Shown here one piece after another: positions 10,584 through 21,923 of a stretch of DNA of 64,000 nucleotides; the stretch's first letter is position 1; every line of letters begins with the position of its first letter. The translations under genes and the position numbers were made by a program. Source of the stretch: Monomorium pharaonis (lineage: Eukaryota; Arthropoda; Insecta; Hymenoptera; Formicidae); the NCBI RefSeq assembly GCF_013373865.1, contig NC_050472.1, forward strand, positions 9,481,276-9,545,275, read 5' to 3'. The notes beneath the pieces are model-generated. The model had not been told where the DNA came from, ran no database searches, and saw only the letters and a program-made list of their open reading frames with translations.

Positions 10584-11274
10584 TTACAATTCAAGAAATC
10601 CAGTCGCAGAACCCTTAGATTAGATGGCTAATAAAAAACAGCTTTAAAAAGTTGGAAAATTTAGGCAAAAAGGACAAAATAGCAAATAGTAAATACGTAT
10701 TGTTGCATTCGCGTGTCTCTGTTTTGCATTTTCCCTGTCGCCAGTTGATATCAATTCACGTGAAACGATCGATGGGCTAACAACAAAAAATCGTCATCTG
10801 ACTCGCGGCCGAAAAGAATACAATTGTAATTTCTTAATAATGAACCCGTTCTTTCAAAGAGACGTCCTCATTCTTTACGCATGCGAGTGCGTGAGAGCAG
10901 AGCTGCTTTACGGATTTGGCACCGAGTCGCGACTGTGGAGGGAGCAGCTTATAGCAAGTCAAAAAACGTTGAAAATTGACACAGCCCGGTTTCAATTGTC
11001 CTCAAGCGCCCTCATGACATTAACGGCATAAACATGTACTACATAGCCAATGTTCACGTTAGGACCGAGGATAACACATATGTTTATTAGTTTTGATTAC
11101 GCTTCGTGCTAGCTATATGCAAAATGTCCGCACAATAACGCAAAATTATGCAAAATAATCTTGAGATTTGATGATTGAATCGGTTTTTGCTGTTATAATA
11201 CCGACACATTTATAACTCAGAAATATATATTATTAAAAAATATACATAATTTTAAAAATAATAATCGAATATCG
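10584..11274. other. 5' non-coding part of the NOF-like element
   Basis: This stretch lies between the transposase start (minus strand, 10583) and the right terminal repeat, so it should hold the transposase promoter and leader. I see AT-rich sequence with no clear TATA/initiator pair. An open frame at 10840-11031 (plus) has no recognisable domain. Confidence 0.4.
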
Positions 11275-12068
11275 GCTTTATTAAATAATTACAAACTCGA
11301 GAAATGGACACAAAAGTCGAGCGCTAACGGCCGCTTGCAAGAGTAACTTGCCCTTAAAATCGTTGTACCGAAAATTTTGAAGGTTGTGCTGACTTGTGCT
11401 AGGCTAGCACAACTTAAATATACAATATCAGCTTCATTAAATAATTACAAACCCGAAAAATGGACACAGAAGCCGAGCGCTAATGGTCGCTTGCAAGAAT
11501 AACTTGCTCTTAAAATCGTTGTGCCAAAGATTTTGAAGGTTGTGCTGACTCGTGCTAGGCTAGCACAACTCAGATATGCAATACTGTCTTCATCGGATAA
11601 TTAAAAAGCCGAATTATAGGAAATTTGCGCAGTATGTGCCGGCGGCGCTGCGATTATTCTTTAATTGCGATTTTTTAATAAATTAATGTCGTTACGGAAT
11701 TACGGTTTGCGGCACAAGCTAGCACAACCCTAGCACAATCCAACGCAACTTTGATTTTTTTGTTTTTCAAAATGGCGGTGCTACGACTATTATTTAAATT
11801 GTGATTTTATAATAAACTAATTGCGTTATTGAACTGCGGTTTGCGGCACAAGTTAGCACAACCCTAGCACAATCTAGCACAATTGTTTTTTTTTCATTCT
11901 GACAAAATGGCGGTGCTGGGCCTTAAAAACAATTTTTTTCAATTTTTGCTTTATTCTTTAAGATATCGAAATGCGGTTTGCGGCACAACGTAGCACAAGC
12001 CTAGCACAATCTAGCACAACTTTGATTTTTATTGTTTTTCAAAATGGCAGTGCTAACTTCATAAACAT
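11275..12068. repeat. Right terminal inverted repeat of the NOF-like element
   Basis: This is the inverted copy of the left repeat with a few substitutions. It ends GTGCTAACTTCATAAACAT directly before the target duplication. Its inner edge is near 11275, where GTAATTATTTAAT-type sequence stops matching the left arm. Confidence 0.8.
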
Positions 12069-12145
12069 CCGAAATTACTCTTGCTGAAACAAAGCTCCAA
12101 CTTTGATTTGAGCTCTTAAAAAAAAACGAAGCCAGTCTAAAAATG

Positions 12146-13052
12146 GGAGCGGTGCACACGATTCAAATGGACACGGTGCTTTTGGACACGATATCTTGCG
12201 CACGGTTCAAATGACCACGGTGCCTTTGCACACGGTGCATTTGCACACTGTGCATTTGGACACAAAAGAAATTTTATTAAAAATGTACACCAGTTATATG
12301 CACACGTAAAATTTAACCACCGATATTTGCATACGAAAAAATGCCCACCCTTCACTTGGACACGTAAAAGTTGCACATCGCTCACTTGCACACCATTCAC
12401 TTGCATACCGTTCACTTGCCCACCACTCATTTGCACACCAAGAAATGCGCACCGATCATTTGGACACGGAAAAATGCGCACTGATCATTTGCACACGGAA
12501 AGATGCGCACCGATCATTTGCACACGGAAAGATGCGCACCGATCATTTGCACACGGAAAGATGCACACTGGTCATTTGCACACGGAAAAATGCGCACTGA
12601 TTACTTGCACTCGGAAAAATGCGCACTGATCATTTGCACACGAAAAAATGCACACTGATCATTTTTACACAAAAAGATGCGCATTGATCATTTGTACACG
12701 GAAAGATGCACACCGTTTATTTGCACTCGTAGTTCAGTGTTTGCAGATTTCCAATACAATGTGGTGGACAAACGAGCGGTGTGCATTTTTTCATGTCCAA
12801 ATGATTAGTGGGTACCTTTTCGTGTCCAAACGAACGTTGAGTAAATAAACTGTGGGAAAATGAGCGGTGTGCAAATAAATGGTGTTAATTTTTACATGTC
12901 CAAGTGAACGGTGGACATTTCTTCGTGTGCAAATATTTGTTGACCAAATTTTACGTGTGTATATAACTGGTGTACATTTTTAATCAAATTTTTTTTGTGT
13001 CCAAGTGCACAGGGTTTGTTTGAACCGTGTGCAAGTGAGTGCCACCCAATAT
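12146..13052. mobile_element. Array-armed foldback element
   Basis: The left arm (12150-12740) is a tandem array of about 27-29 bp units built of CATTTGCACACGGAAAGATG and GCGCACCGATCA-type words. The right arm (about 12775-13052) is the inverse, with TTCGTGTGCAAAT and GTGTCCAAGTG words. Outer ends are GGGAGCGGTGCACACGATTC on the left and, inverted, GTGGCACTCACTTGCACACG on the right, resembling the ends of the foldback at 9233-10433. No target duplication was confirmed. The long open frames across the arms are repeat translations. Confidence 0.7.
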
Positions 13053-13753
13053 TTTTATTTATTTTAGAGTACTTTTTAAGGAATATTATTAGCATCAGTA
13101 TATCAATATTCACGACAATGATTTACAAAGAATTATTTAATTGTTATTTTTAGATTACCCGATAATTATATAATAACATATTACAGAAAATTGATTAATT
13201 TTCTCTAAATAAAATTTTATGTCCCGTAAAGGATGATACAACATCTATTTTGAAAAAGTTTAAATCTAATTAAATTCGACAGTATACGTAACGTACATCT
13301 GTAGTATACGTAACATGAGTTAGAGAGGTGGGAACGCAACTCTAATTGGGGTTGGTGAAATTGGCGCTAAAGATGGTGACTTTAACCCCAATAGTGACAT
13401 TTTATAGCGTATAAATGATAAACATTTAAACGTTAAAATATTATAAAACTTTACTTAAAAACCGCTAGAAAAAAAGTAGAAAAATATTTTATAAAGTCAA
13501 AATTACCACTATCCGAATTTTCAAAATTTACCAGCTAGATGAGCTTTGTAAAACGCTCTAGATCTAGCGAGAAAATCGCTAAATTAGTATCACTGGTGTC
13601 ACGGTCTACTTTAAGGTGATCCCGGTGATTCTCGGCTGAGATACGCCCCCTGAGAAAGTGGATATGAACTACTTAACCAGTGTCCATTATCTCGAGGCAA
13701 TGTCCATAATTTTTCGGTTGTGTTTTGTGCTATGGACACGAAGCGACAGCTAT
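13053..13753. other. AT-rich unassigned sequence
   Basis: No coding or RNA signal. A short near-palindrome (AATTGGGGTTGG near 13345 against TTAACCCCAAT near 13381) is the only structure noted. Confidence 0.4.
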
Positions 13754-14008
13754 ATGAGAGTGAGTGAGAAAGTAATGAGAGCGAGCGAGATGACAACAAG
13801 AGAGCCTGGAAAGCGAATAAGACAGTAATAGGAACGAGCAAAATGAGATAACAATACAAAGAGGGGGAAAAAAGCTTGAGCTGGCTCGAGTTTCGAGTCT
13901 TCTTTCCATGCTGTTATTCTTATCTCGCTTGTTCCTATTACTGTATCGCTCGCTCTCCTGGTTTTTGTAATCATTTCGCTCGCTCTCATTACTTTCTCGC
14001 TTGTTTTT
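13754..14008. repeat. Inverted repeat, GAGCGAGCGAG-rich family
   Basis: Arms at 13754-13862 and 13898-14008 are inverse copies containing GAAAGTAATGAGAGCGAGCG and, in the other arm, CGCTCGCTCTCATTACTTTC. Related words occur at 18660-18885, so this is a small dispersed family. No coding capacity. Confidence 0.6.
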
Positions 14009-14089
14009 ATATAAAAATTATCACGTTATCATTCCCTCGCTCTTATACTTTTCCGTTCGCTCATATAACTGTATTTAAAGATTAAAGGA

Positions 14090-14271
14090 CAAAATTAAAG
14101 GAACAAATATTTGAAATAGCGCCAGGTTCGTAAAAGTTGAGCAAAAAATTTGAATTTTTTATATGATGTAACCCGAAGTGTCGACTTGATTCTTGCCTAC
14201 TGGGTCTAGTAGTTTCGAAGTTATGCCCTTCGAAGCAACTCTCTGTCAAAAACAAAAGTTACAAACAGTAT
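14090..14271 (+). repeat. Left part of a split dispersed repeat
   Basis: The segment from ATAGCGCCAGGTTCGTAAAA to AAAACAAAAGTTACAA is the inverse of 25545-25690. In that other copy the sequence runs on from AAAAGTTACAAGG with no gap, whereas here the continuation starts only at 17512. The repeat has therefore been split by about 3.2 kb of later insertions. Function unknown. Confidence 0.65.
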
Positions 14272-14974
14272 TGCTTATTATGAACGACTTGACTGGCCAC
14301 TTTATTAAATTAATATGTTAACACGACGTTCGATCTCTGTTTTGGGTCTTTTTCAAGTGTAATCTACAATTGTAAAAACATAATGTATGAAGAAAAATAT
14401 AATATCTAATTTCCTATAAATTTAATGTGACAGATATAGAAGTATTTCAAATTGTGCAGTTTTAAAAATAAGTAGACATGAAAGGGAAACATAAAAACGA
14501 GACAGAAGAAACAAAATTGTTTAATGAACTACCTTCAAATAATATTAAATTTTCTATAATAATACGTGGAAACTTCTTGCAACCATGTCGTTCGTCATGA
14601 ATTATGCAAGTAAATTATAAGCTTGAAGCTAAATTTGGATTTCTTTAAACGATTGTTGATAGAACATATATTTTATGTAAAAATCAATAACTTAGATGAT
14701 CGTAAGTCAGTTCTAATTTTATAAACTTCATCAAACATTATTGTAACATATCCCTTGTGTCTGATTAAGGTATGTCAATTATTCAATGAAAAAGTAATAC
14801 TATAAAATGTGTGTTAATAACCTATGTAGGAAAGCAATTGTTTAAAAGGATTTTCTTTACAGTTTCTAAATTTTCTTGGTGGAAGGATTCATCTGAGAGT
14901 AAAATTGCTTTATAAACCAGGCACATGATAGTGTTAATCTTGTATTTTAACGGTTAAAATAAAAATTTATGTAT

Positions 14975-16505
14975 TGTGACGTGGCGCGTCCGGCCGCGCT
15001 CGTCACAAAGGCATAAGCTCGACCGAGAGGGTGGTCTGGGCCTACTTCTTGCCGAGCCGAGGGGGAAGCGACTTCGTTGCCCTTAAAATCTCGCGTTACC
15101 GTGATTTCATTTCCTTATTAGTTTTACTTAGAGATAAGGCGCCGAGTGAACGCTCTATTTAAATGTACCGGAGACTGAGGCGGAGCAGTCGTCGAGAGAG
15201 TTTTGGCGCAAGCTCTCAAAGGACGGAACACCCCGCAAGGAGTTTCCTCGCAAAGCCGTGCGTCGGGCCCCGCTATGCGTTACCGTGTACTAACTACAAG
15301 GATACCGACCCCGCCAGCATTCAGCGGTACCGCAACGAAAGACATTCTCAGAGCGAATGATGCCTAGGGCACGCTACCGGGCTGCAGACCGGGAGAGCGG
15401 CCGTACAACTGGCAACCGCCACCAAAATCGGCTCGGTTGCGGCCTGGCCAGCCGGACCAGCCGAAGCGCCAGGGCATAATAGATTCCGCATATGCCATCC
15501 GAATACTGACACGCCCTAGTTACGGAAAATTCCGAAGGACAAGAGCGGCGCTGCGAGGATCGAGGGCCCTGCAAGGCAAGCTGATCTACGTATTGGAAAT
15601 CGAAGCGCGCACGCGTCTGTGCGGAGGCCCAAGCCGGCCGAAGTGGGACCGGGGGTTCCTCACTGTTTGGCAAGCCGCGCATTGGCGAGGACCTGCTCTG
15701 GCTGGATCCCGTGGACCAAGATAATCTGTAAGGCCATTCTCGGCAGCCATTCAAGATTTACGTAAGATTCGGATAAGGCGGTCGACTCTCGTGCGGCTCT
15801 GGACAAAGAATACCGCTTTTTATTGTGTTATCGATAATTCTGAGTCTGCTACCGTTGTTGTTGTTGCGTTTATGTTTGAAAAATTAAGAGTAAGACGTGA
15901 AGTCTTGTTACCGCACGCGAGGTCGTATCGACCGGCCCAGAATACCGATTAATTAAGTCCCTCTCGGACAAAGCCGGCTCCAACAGTCACATTTAGTTTG
16001 AGAGTAGAGTCGCGACTATCGTTTTTGTGAGTAAATGCAATTGTTGCCATTCGAGCGGAGAGAATCGTAGATCTTTCGCCTATTATAATAGATTTTTTTT
16101 TGTTTCCGCATTTTCTTTTGTTTGACGATCATTGTTTCCGTTTTCATCGCGTAGATTTGCGAATCTATTGTGTTTCGCTCATTTGAATAATATCGATTGT
16201 TTCCGTCTGTTACCTCACTCGTTAATTATTTAAAATATATTTTTGTCATTGTTAAACTATTTGAGTTTTGTATACTACTTTATTCTGCGACCCGTCCCGT
16301 CCCGACGTTTCCACTCATACAATTTACTTGAGAACCACGTCCCTCTACCGCTTCGGGTAAAGAGCTACCGGAATTCGTAACGCTTTTCCTTTGCTACCGA
16401 ATTATTGTGATCGTGGAAAAGGTGTTACCGTATTAGTTTAATAACGGATACCGATTAATTGGGCAAAGCCGGACCTGGCGGTTCCCGAAGGAAAGCCGCG
16501 CCGCA
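14975..16505 (+). mobile_element. Solo LTR, long TGTGACG family (copy 1)
   Basis: The unit starts TGTGACGTGGCGCGTCCGGC and ends GAAAGCCGCGCCGCA. It is flanked by an exact 4-bp duplication GTAT (14971-14974 and 16506-16509). TG...CA ends, a 4-bp duplication and the absence of a protein gene fit a solo LTR of an LTR retrotransposon. Two related copies lie at 39171-40950 and 41714-43592. It is inserted in the Penelope-like remnant. Open frames at 15163-15754 are GC-driven and not conserved in frame with the other copies. Confidence 0.75.
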
Positions 16506-16535
16506 GTATCTATCCGACCACGTTGATTTTTTATT

Positions 16536-17460
16536 CTAATTTGTGATGAGTTTTTTTCCTTTTCTAATTGATGTATGTAGAAAATTAATAGAGTTATTAT
16601 GTTCAATCTCATATGTGAATTTTAGTCGTGGGAGATAACTATTGAAAACATCAAAAATGTCATTAATACCAACTTTTGGAACAATTGCAAAAACATCATT
16701 AACATATCTACAGAACATATTTATATCAAATTTTAAACTTTGCAAGCATTCTGTCTCGAGATCCTCTATTACTATATTAGCAAGAATTGAGGATAACAGA
16801 GATACCATGGAGCTACTGTGTATCTGCTCATAGAATTGTCTATTAAAATTGTCTATTAAAACAAAAACTCGTGGAAGTTAGAATGAGCTCTATTATGGCA
16901 TATAAAAACTGGGGCAAACTAAATAAAGTGACCGGTGAAATGTATTGCCACCGTTTTTTAAGGCCATTTAGTATTAAGTATTTTGGAATATTGATGAATA
17001 ATGCGGTGACATCCAATGATATCAAAAGCTCATTCTCACCGACAACTCTATTCTTGATCTCTACAAAGGTCCAACTATCTTTGATGTGTGACGCTGGTTT
17101 CGGTATCGATTGTTCTATTATGTAAGATTATGTAAGAATATTATGCAAGAAGCTAATATTATGTAAGAAACTAACGACATTATACAATGAGCTACCCACT
17201 GTAGAAACGATAATTTTTAACTTTAAATAATAAACTAATTTTAGAAGTTAATTTTTTAATAGAATTTTTAGGTAATTTTTTATACGTAGTCTGATCATTA
17301 AGTAATTCACTCATACGGTTTATGTAATCATTTTTGTCCATGATAAGAGTCGTTTGACTTTTGTCAGCTCTGGTTACAAAGACATCATCGTTGTCACGAA
17401 GGAATTTTTGGTATTTAACAAACTCATCTGAGATAAATTAATTTATATAACTGACGTATT
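16536..17460 (-). pseudogene. Penelope-like reverse transcriptase, broken
   Basis: Reading the minus strand from about 17440, the fragments show VFVTRADKSQTTLIMDKNDY (the Penelope ADKGN-type motif), ISLDVTALFINIP (motif A region), SLLSSILANIVIEDLE (PLSPILAN motif) and FCRYVNDVFAIVP, where the catalytic YVDD has become YVND. The pieces lie in different frames separated by stops, and the region between about 17220 and 17100 is scrambled. The loss of the second catalytic aspartate and the frameshifts make it dead. It copied element RNA in the ancestor. Confidence 0.7.
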
Positions 17461-17511
17461 CATTTCTGCATAAGAAACGGTCTAAAGATTTCGCCAGCAA
17501 ACGTCTAACTG

Positions 17512-18150
17512 CCTCTAAAAGTTACAAGGTTGCAGTTTGAAAGATATAGAGCAATTTGATGTAAAAAACGACCCGAAAAAATTCCGAAATGGACTAAACA
17601 GTAAGTGTCCCTTGAAGTGTGCACCCTGACACCCCCATTCCTTTTCAATCCTGATTCGTAACCTATTCGTTCTACTAGTGGAGACAGTGTTTTGCATCGC
17701 GTCCGTCTATCCGAGAACAACTCTCTAGCACTGTTCGGTTTTAAAACCGTTAAATGTCGAAGATCCCATCCTTCTATGATCCCTATCACCCCGCAAAGGT
17801 GGGTTGAACAACCACCCCTAATACTAATCAGCTCCTACAGGTGTCTCCATGCGTAAGAAAAATTCGGAAATAGATCGAACCGCACCCGTAGAAGTCTCTG
17901 GTATTGCTCCTTGACCACGCACAAAATCTACCTGTTTTAAACTCTACCTGCTACTTCTTTAATTGGACAACGAGTCGCAGTTGCATCAGGCTACAGGTGA
18001 TCACTTTAGGGCACGACTTGCATTTGTGACCAAAAAGTCCTTGTTTTTTCTCCAGCCATTTTGTTTTCACCCACACTTTATTAGGTTTCTTTTTCTCCAT
18101 AGATTTTCTTTATGTGCATATTTCTTTGCTTTCATAATTTTTTCAACTGA
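17512..18150 (+). repeat. Right part of the split dispersed repeat
   Basis: From AAAAGTTACAAGGTTGCAGT to TTTATGTGCATATTTCTTTG this is the inverse of 24905-25540 with about 10-20% difference by eye. It contains ACGGTTTTAAAACCG-type palindromes in the other copy. No coding frame is shared between copies. Confidence 0.65.
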
Positions 18151-18659
18151 CTCTTTGTCTGCATTTTTTTGTTCCGGATTACCCTTTCTGTTTTCCATAA
18201 AAGACACATTATTTTTCCGTGTACTCTTTCACATTTCCTCCATATTTTTTTATTTTTTATGTTGTTTGTGGGACAATAAAACATTGTTTTTTAATTTATG
18301 TTATGCAACCTGAACAAACCTTCACCGCAGTGCCGCAGTCCGCAGATCTGTTCACGTCAGGATACTCAAACTTCTACACTATTTTTTGTTTTAGCAGAGA
18401 AGCCTGATAGCGGCCACTGCGGCCTTTTTCGTGCGACCAAAATGTTGATGTAGCATCAGCACCAAACGTGGATGTAGAACTACGTACCACATCCACTTTT
18501 CGACCCTGTCAATAAAATTGTTTGTTTGGTGTGCGTCCGTGCTACATCTACGTTTAGGCCAAAGGATAGCACACATGCGCGCAATGCTAGTTGTGTTTCG
18601 TGCTATGTGGACGAAATGTAACAGAGTTATTGATTTTTTGTAATGTGTGCAAGCGAAAA

Positions 18660-18885
18660 GATACAAGAGTGGAGACGAGACATTTAATGTCGAGTGAATA
18701 AAGACGAGCGAAACAGTAAAAGGAGCGAGCGAGAGATCAACAAGAACAAATGAGATAGTAGTAGAAGTAAGCAAGATGAGAAGAATAACAGCATGCTGAA
18801 GCCCGAGAATCGGATCGAGCTTACATGTTGCTATTCTCATCTCGCCCGCCTCCCTTACTGTCTTGCTTGCTTGCGTAATGCAAAT
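18660..18885. repeat. Inverted repeat, GAGCGAGCGAG-rich family (second copy)
   Basis: GAGCGAGCGAGAGATCAACA and AAGATGAGAAGAATAACAGC face CTATTCTCATCTCGCCCGCC, the same arrangement as 13754-14008. Upstream (18410-18600) is GC-richer sequence with no recognised content. Confidence 0.45.
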
Positions 18886-18942
18886 ATATATATTGTGTTT
18901 TTGAGACTGACACCTTTTTTACTTAAAAAATTTGGAATATTA

Positions 18943-19483
18943 TTGGGAGGTTGAATTAATTTTTGTTATTTTCCAACTGATAGCGGTACCAGTACTGCTT
19001 GCGTGTAGTTTAAGATGGTGACGCATTTATATAGAAGTACCATAAGCAAGCTCGAAATTCAGTGTAAGTCATTTTGCCGAAGTGTAAACAACTTTGTTTT
19101 TCATACTGTTAAACATGTCGAATTTCGTGCCAAAAAAGAGTATTTGCGGGAAATTTTACTGCACTACTTTATTTTTAAAAAATCTGCAGTTGAAGCACAC
19201 AGAATTCTTGTTGAGACTTACGGCGACCATACTCTGTCGAAAACAACATGCAGAGATTGGTTTAGATGTTTCAAAAATAATGATTTTGACGTTGAAGATA
19301 AAGAACGCTCTGGCGCACCGAAAGATTTGAAGACGAAAAATTGGAGGCATTACTTCATGAAAACTCATGTCGGACGCTACTTGAACTTGCTGAACTTGCA
19401 GTGAAAGGTTTTTTACTGATTTCTTAAAATACAGCATTAATTTTCACGAAAAAACAGCGAGAACTTATTCATCAACCTCCCAA
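18943..19483 (+). mobile_element. Internally deleted mariner element
   Basis: Terminal inverted repeats TTGGGAGGTTGA and TCAACCTCCCAA are each flanked by TA (18941-18942 and 19484-19485), the mariner target duplication. At 541 bp it has lost the catalytic two-thirds of a usual 1.3-kb mariner. It is a dead, deletion-derived copy. Confidence 0.8.
19112..19401 (+). pseudogene. Mariner transposase N-terminal fragment (HTH domain)
   Basis: The start ATG at 19112 gives MSNFVPKK. The reading then shifts frame to YLREILLHYFIFKKSAVEAH and TTCRDWFRCFKNNDFDVEDK, the mariner helix-turn-helix (HTH_48) that binds the terminal repeats. After RSGAPK a second shift is needed to read FEDEKLEALLHENS. The DDE catalytic domain is absent, removed by the internal deletion before the right terminal repeat. 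Two frameshifts plus the deletion make it non-functional. Confidence 0.8.
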
Positions 19484-19486
19484 TAA

Positions 19487-20214
19487 CAAATTATTATATT
19501 TAATATTTTGTACATACATCATTAGTATGTAATTTTTTTAAATTAATTAAAATAAATTAAATAATTTGGTAATAATTTTGTTATTTTGTTAATTTTTTAA
19601 GCTTTAAAAATTTTGTAACAAATTGCTATAAACATACTTTTTTTTTGCATTATCAAAGAACGACACAAAAAATGTTACACACATAAATATTATAATATTT
19701 CTTTCGTTATTTTTTCCGATTAGCGTAATTAGTTTGTACAGTCAGTTTACAATAATTTGTTTATAAAAATTTATTGCAAAACTGATTTTTACAAAGTACT
19801 TTTTATATTAATTATAATTTTTTACACTCCAGTCTTATTTTCAATAGTAATTTTTTGTTAACCTTATTAATTTAGCTACAGGCTAGAACGAGTTACAATG
19901 AATCCTTTATTTATTTTTTGCATAAACAAAACATAAACAAAACCACACAAAAAATGTTATTTACGTTTTCTTCGTAATTTTTTCCATACAAGCGGCGCAA
20001 TCAGTTTTTTTTAAGTCAATTTAATATGAATATTAATTATGTGTGTATAATTTATATTTTATACAAATTTTATCTGTTAAACAATTACACTAATGACATC
20101 TTTATTTTCTTTTTGGCCCTGTGATCAATTTTAGTTAAATTACTTGAAAACGATATATTCATACATAGTGCACGCTTTGTGTATTAAATTGTTAAAGCAT
20201 ATAAATTGTTAAAA
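19487..20214. other. AT-rich unassigned sequence
   Basis: Very AT-rich with two weakly similar stretches (19620-19780 and 19880-20080 share ACAAAAAATGTTA words). I see no gene. Confidence 0.4.
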
Positions 20215-20502
20215 CAAAACAAAAAACTGGTGAACACAAATTAATTGCTTTAAGGCAAAGGTCTGTACAAAAACCAAAGCAACTAAAAAACAAGACATGA
20301 TTCACAAAACAGGCAAATAAGAAAATTGAAAAAAACAAATAAAATTTTAACGCTCTCGTTCATCGAAATCGCTTTCTTCCTTGCCAGCGGCATGCCTTGT
20401 TTTGTGAGTCATGTTTTGTTTCTCAGTTGCTTTGTTTTTTGTACAGACGCATTGCCGTAGAGCAATAAATTTGTGTTCACAATTTTTTTGTTTTGCCAAC
20501 AA
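20215..20502. repeat. Hairpin inverted repeat
   Basis: Arms 20215-20325 and 20396-20502 are inverse: AACTGGTGAACACAAATTAA and AAAGCAACTAAAAAACAAGA on the left match, reversed, AGTTGCTTTGTTTTTTGTAC and AAATTTGTGTTCACAATTTT on the right. The 70-bp spacer carries a short GAACGAGAGCG-type sequence. MITE-like; no target duplication found. Confidence 0.55.
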
Positions 20503-20676
20503 CAAACCAACAAATATAAAGAGCTCGTTAATGCTAAGCAAAAATAATACGATAACAGGTCAATATATGGAGCCAAGACAAATCTTCCTAATACAAGATA
20601 ATTTATTTAATAAACATTATATAATTATAACCGTGACTAAAAACCAGCTGTGTTAAAAAATGTTAAACTTTGGAAT

Positions 20677-20703
20677 GTTTCGACTATACTTAGTCCTCTT
20701 CAG
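20677..20703 (-). ncRNA. Hammerhead-ribozyme-like core in Penelope tail
   Basis: The minus strand reads CTGAAGA, then GGACT-AAGTAT-AGTC which can form a stem-loop, then GAAAC. This matches the hammerhead pattern CUGANGA / stem II / GAAA. Penelope-like elements are known to carry hammerhead motifs near their ends. Stems I and III are not clear here (only CATTCC...AAAG follows), so cleavage activity is doubtful. Confidence 0.4.
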
Positions 20704-21169
20704 TCATAATAAATTACCAATATGTATGAACTTAAATATGAATGAAATAACGCAAACAAAAATATAATTAAACAGTTAAAAAATGATGACCATTGAATAA
20801 CCATAAAACAACGCATATCTTCAAAATGTGACATAACAAATAAAAACGTGAACCAATAAATAATACAATTAAATGAATAATAAAATAAAAAATAATAAAA
20901 TTTTTCCGCAAGTCGGTTTTCATATTAAAAGGACAAAATAGATATTCAATTAGTCTTGTCAATAAATCTAAAAGATCAAAAACTATAAAAAACGTGTTAT
21001 GAAGAATAAAAACTGATATGCGTATTTAAAAAACTATAAATATGTATATGTTGATTCAGATATTAAAACACAATATTAAAAACAAGCAACAATCACACAG
21101 AGTATTTGACAAAGCGTTAAAGACAAATGTAACGTTCGGCAGTCAGAGGCAGAATGAGCGAAACTTATT

Positions 21170-21923
21170 TTCCGTTAGTCATTGTCGACAAAATGTCAAA
21201 TAAACAATAATAAGAATTGTCAAGACACTCCGTGTCCTTCTGTAAATTGATGCCATTAACTTGCTCCTTAATATGGATTATTTCTGAAATTAACCTTTAT
21301 TGGTATCTTGATTCAAAATCTAATATCTTAACGTTATCCCAATCAAACACGTGGTTATTTTTTAGCATGTGTTCCGTTACCACGGAGTGTCTCGACGATT
21401 CCAATTTAAAATTATTCGCATGCTTTTTAATTCTGATATTTAAATGTCTTTTTGTCTGTCTTACATATGACGCGCTACAATTTTTACAGCATATTTTGTA
21501 GACAATATTATTCATTGAATTTATGTCGGTTATGTCCTTTTGCACCCTAATAAACACGTTTAATTTGTTGAGGCAACGAAAGCCAACTATGAACAAATCT
21601 TTATTAACAAAAGATGAGGCGGTTTTAGATAAATGATTAATATAAGGTAATACAAAATATTTTTTCTTTGTGCGTTGACTTTCAGTCGTAGCCTGATTAG
21701 TTTGACAGTCTGTGAGTTCCATTTGATTATTGAAATGTTTCTTAAGTCTTATTAATTTTATGAAAAACAAGATCGAATGGATAACCGTTGTCCAATAATA
21801 TATTAATGCAATATTCGATGTTTTTTGCCAAAAATATGGATCTGATAACATAACTGCTCTATCTATTAGACTATAAATTATTCCTATTTTGTGACAACAA
21901 GAATGATGCGAGAAAAACGACAA
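21170..21923 (-). pseudogene. Penelope-like GIY-YIG endonuclease domain, broken
   Basis: The minus-strand frame 21923-21297 includes SCCHKIGIIYSLIDRAVMLS (post-RT linker), then NIVYKICCKNCSASYVRQTK, the GIY-YIG core in which the usual YVGQT glycine reads as arginine, and KKHANNF and EHMLKNNHVFDW, which fit the rest of the nuclease. A TAA at 21296-21294 interrupts it, after which the same frame continues RLISEIIHIKEQVNGINL, typical of the Penelope C-terminus, to about 21170. The nuclease nicks target DNA for primed reverse transcription. This copy lacks the RT and has a stop, so it is dead. Confidence 0.75.

Larger units (their letters stand above)
4887..12068 (-). mobile_element. Foldback/NOF-like MULE DNA transposon, complete ends
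   Basis: A 7,182-bp DNA transposon is bounded by a perfect 9-bp target duplication, CCGAAATTA, at 4878-4886 and 12069-12077. Nine base pairs is the hallmark length of the MULE superfamily, which includes Drosophila Foldback/NOF. The ends are inverted copies starting ATGTTTATGAAGTTAGCAC, and the terminal inverted repeats extend about 800 bp. Inside is one large transposase gene on the minus strand in three pieces (10583-10434, 9222-about 8660, about 8660-6194). Its combined length of roughly 1,060 residues is close to the NOF protein of Drosophila as I remember it. The gene is interrupted by a nested foldback (9233-10433) and by one frameshift. The ends look mobilisable in trans but this copy cannot make a full protein. 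Confidence 0.85.
14272..17511 (-). mobile_element. Penelope-like element remnant A, split by a solo LTR
   Basis: This block interrupts the repeat at 14090-14271/17512-18150. On the minus strand it carries Penelope-type reverse transcriptase fragments (16536-17500), and near its 3' end a GACTTGAAAAAGACCC-like motif (about 14337-14370, reverse) that resembles the eroded motif common near Penelope termini (ACTTGAAAAAGACCCAAAAC then GATCGAACG). A 1,531-bp solo LTR (14975-16505) lies inside it. No endonuclease domain remains in this copy. Confidence 0.6.
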
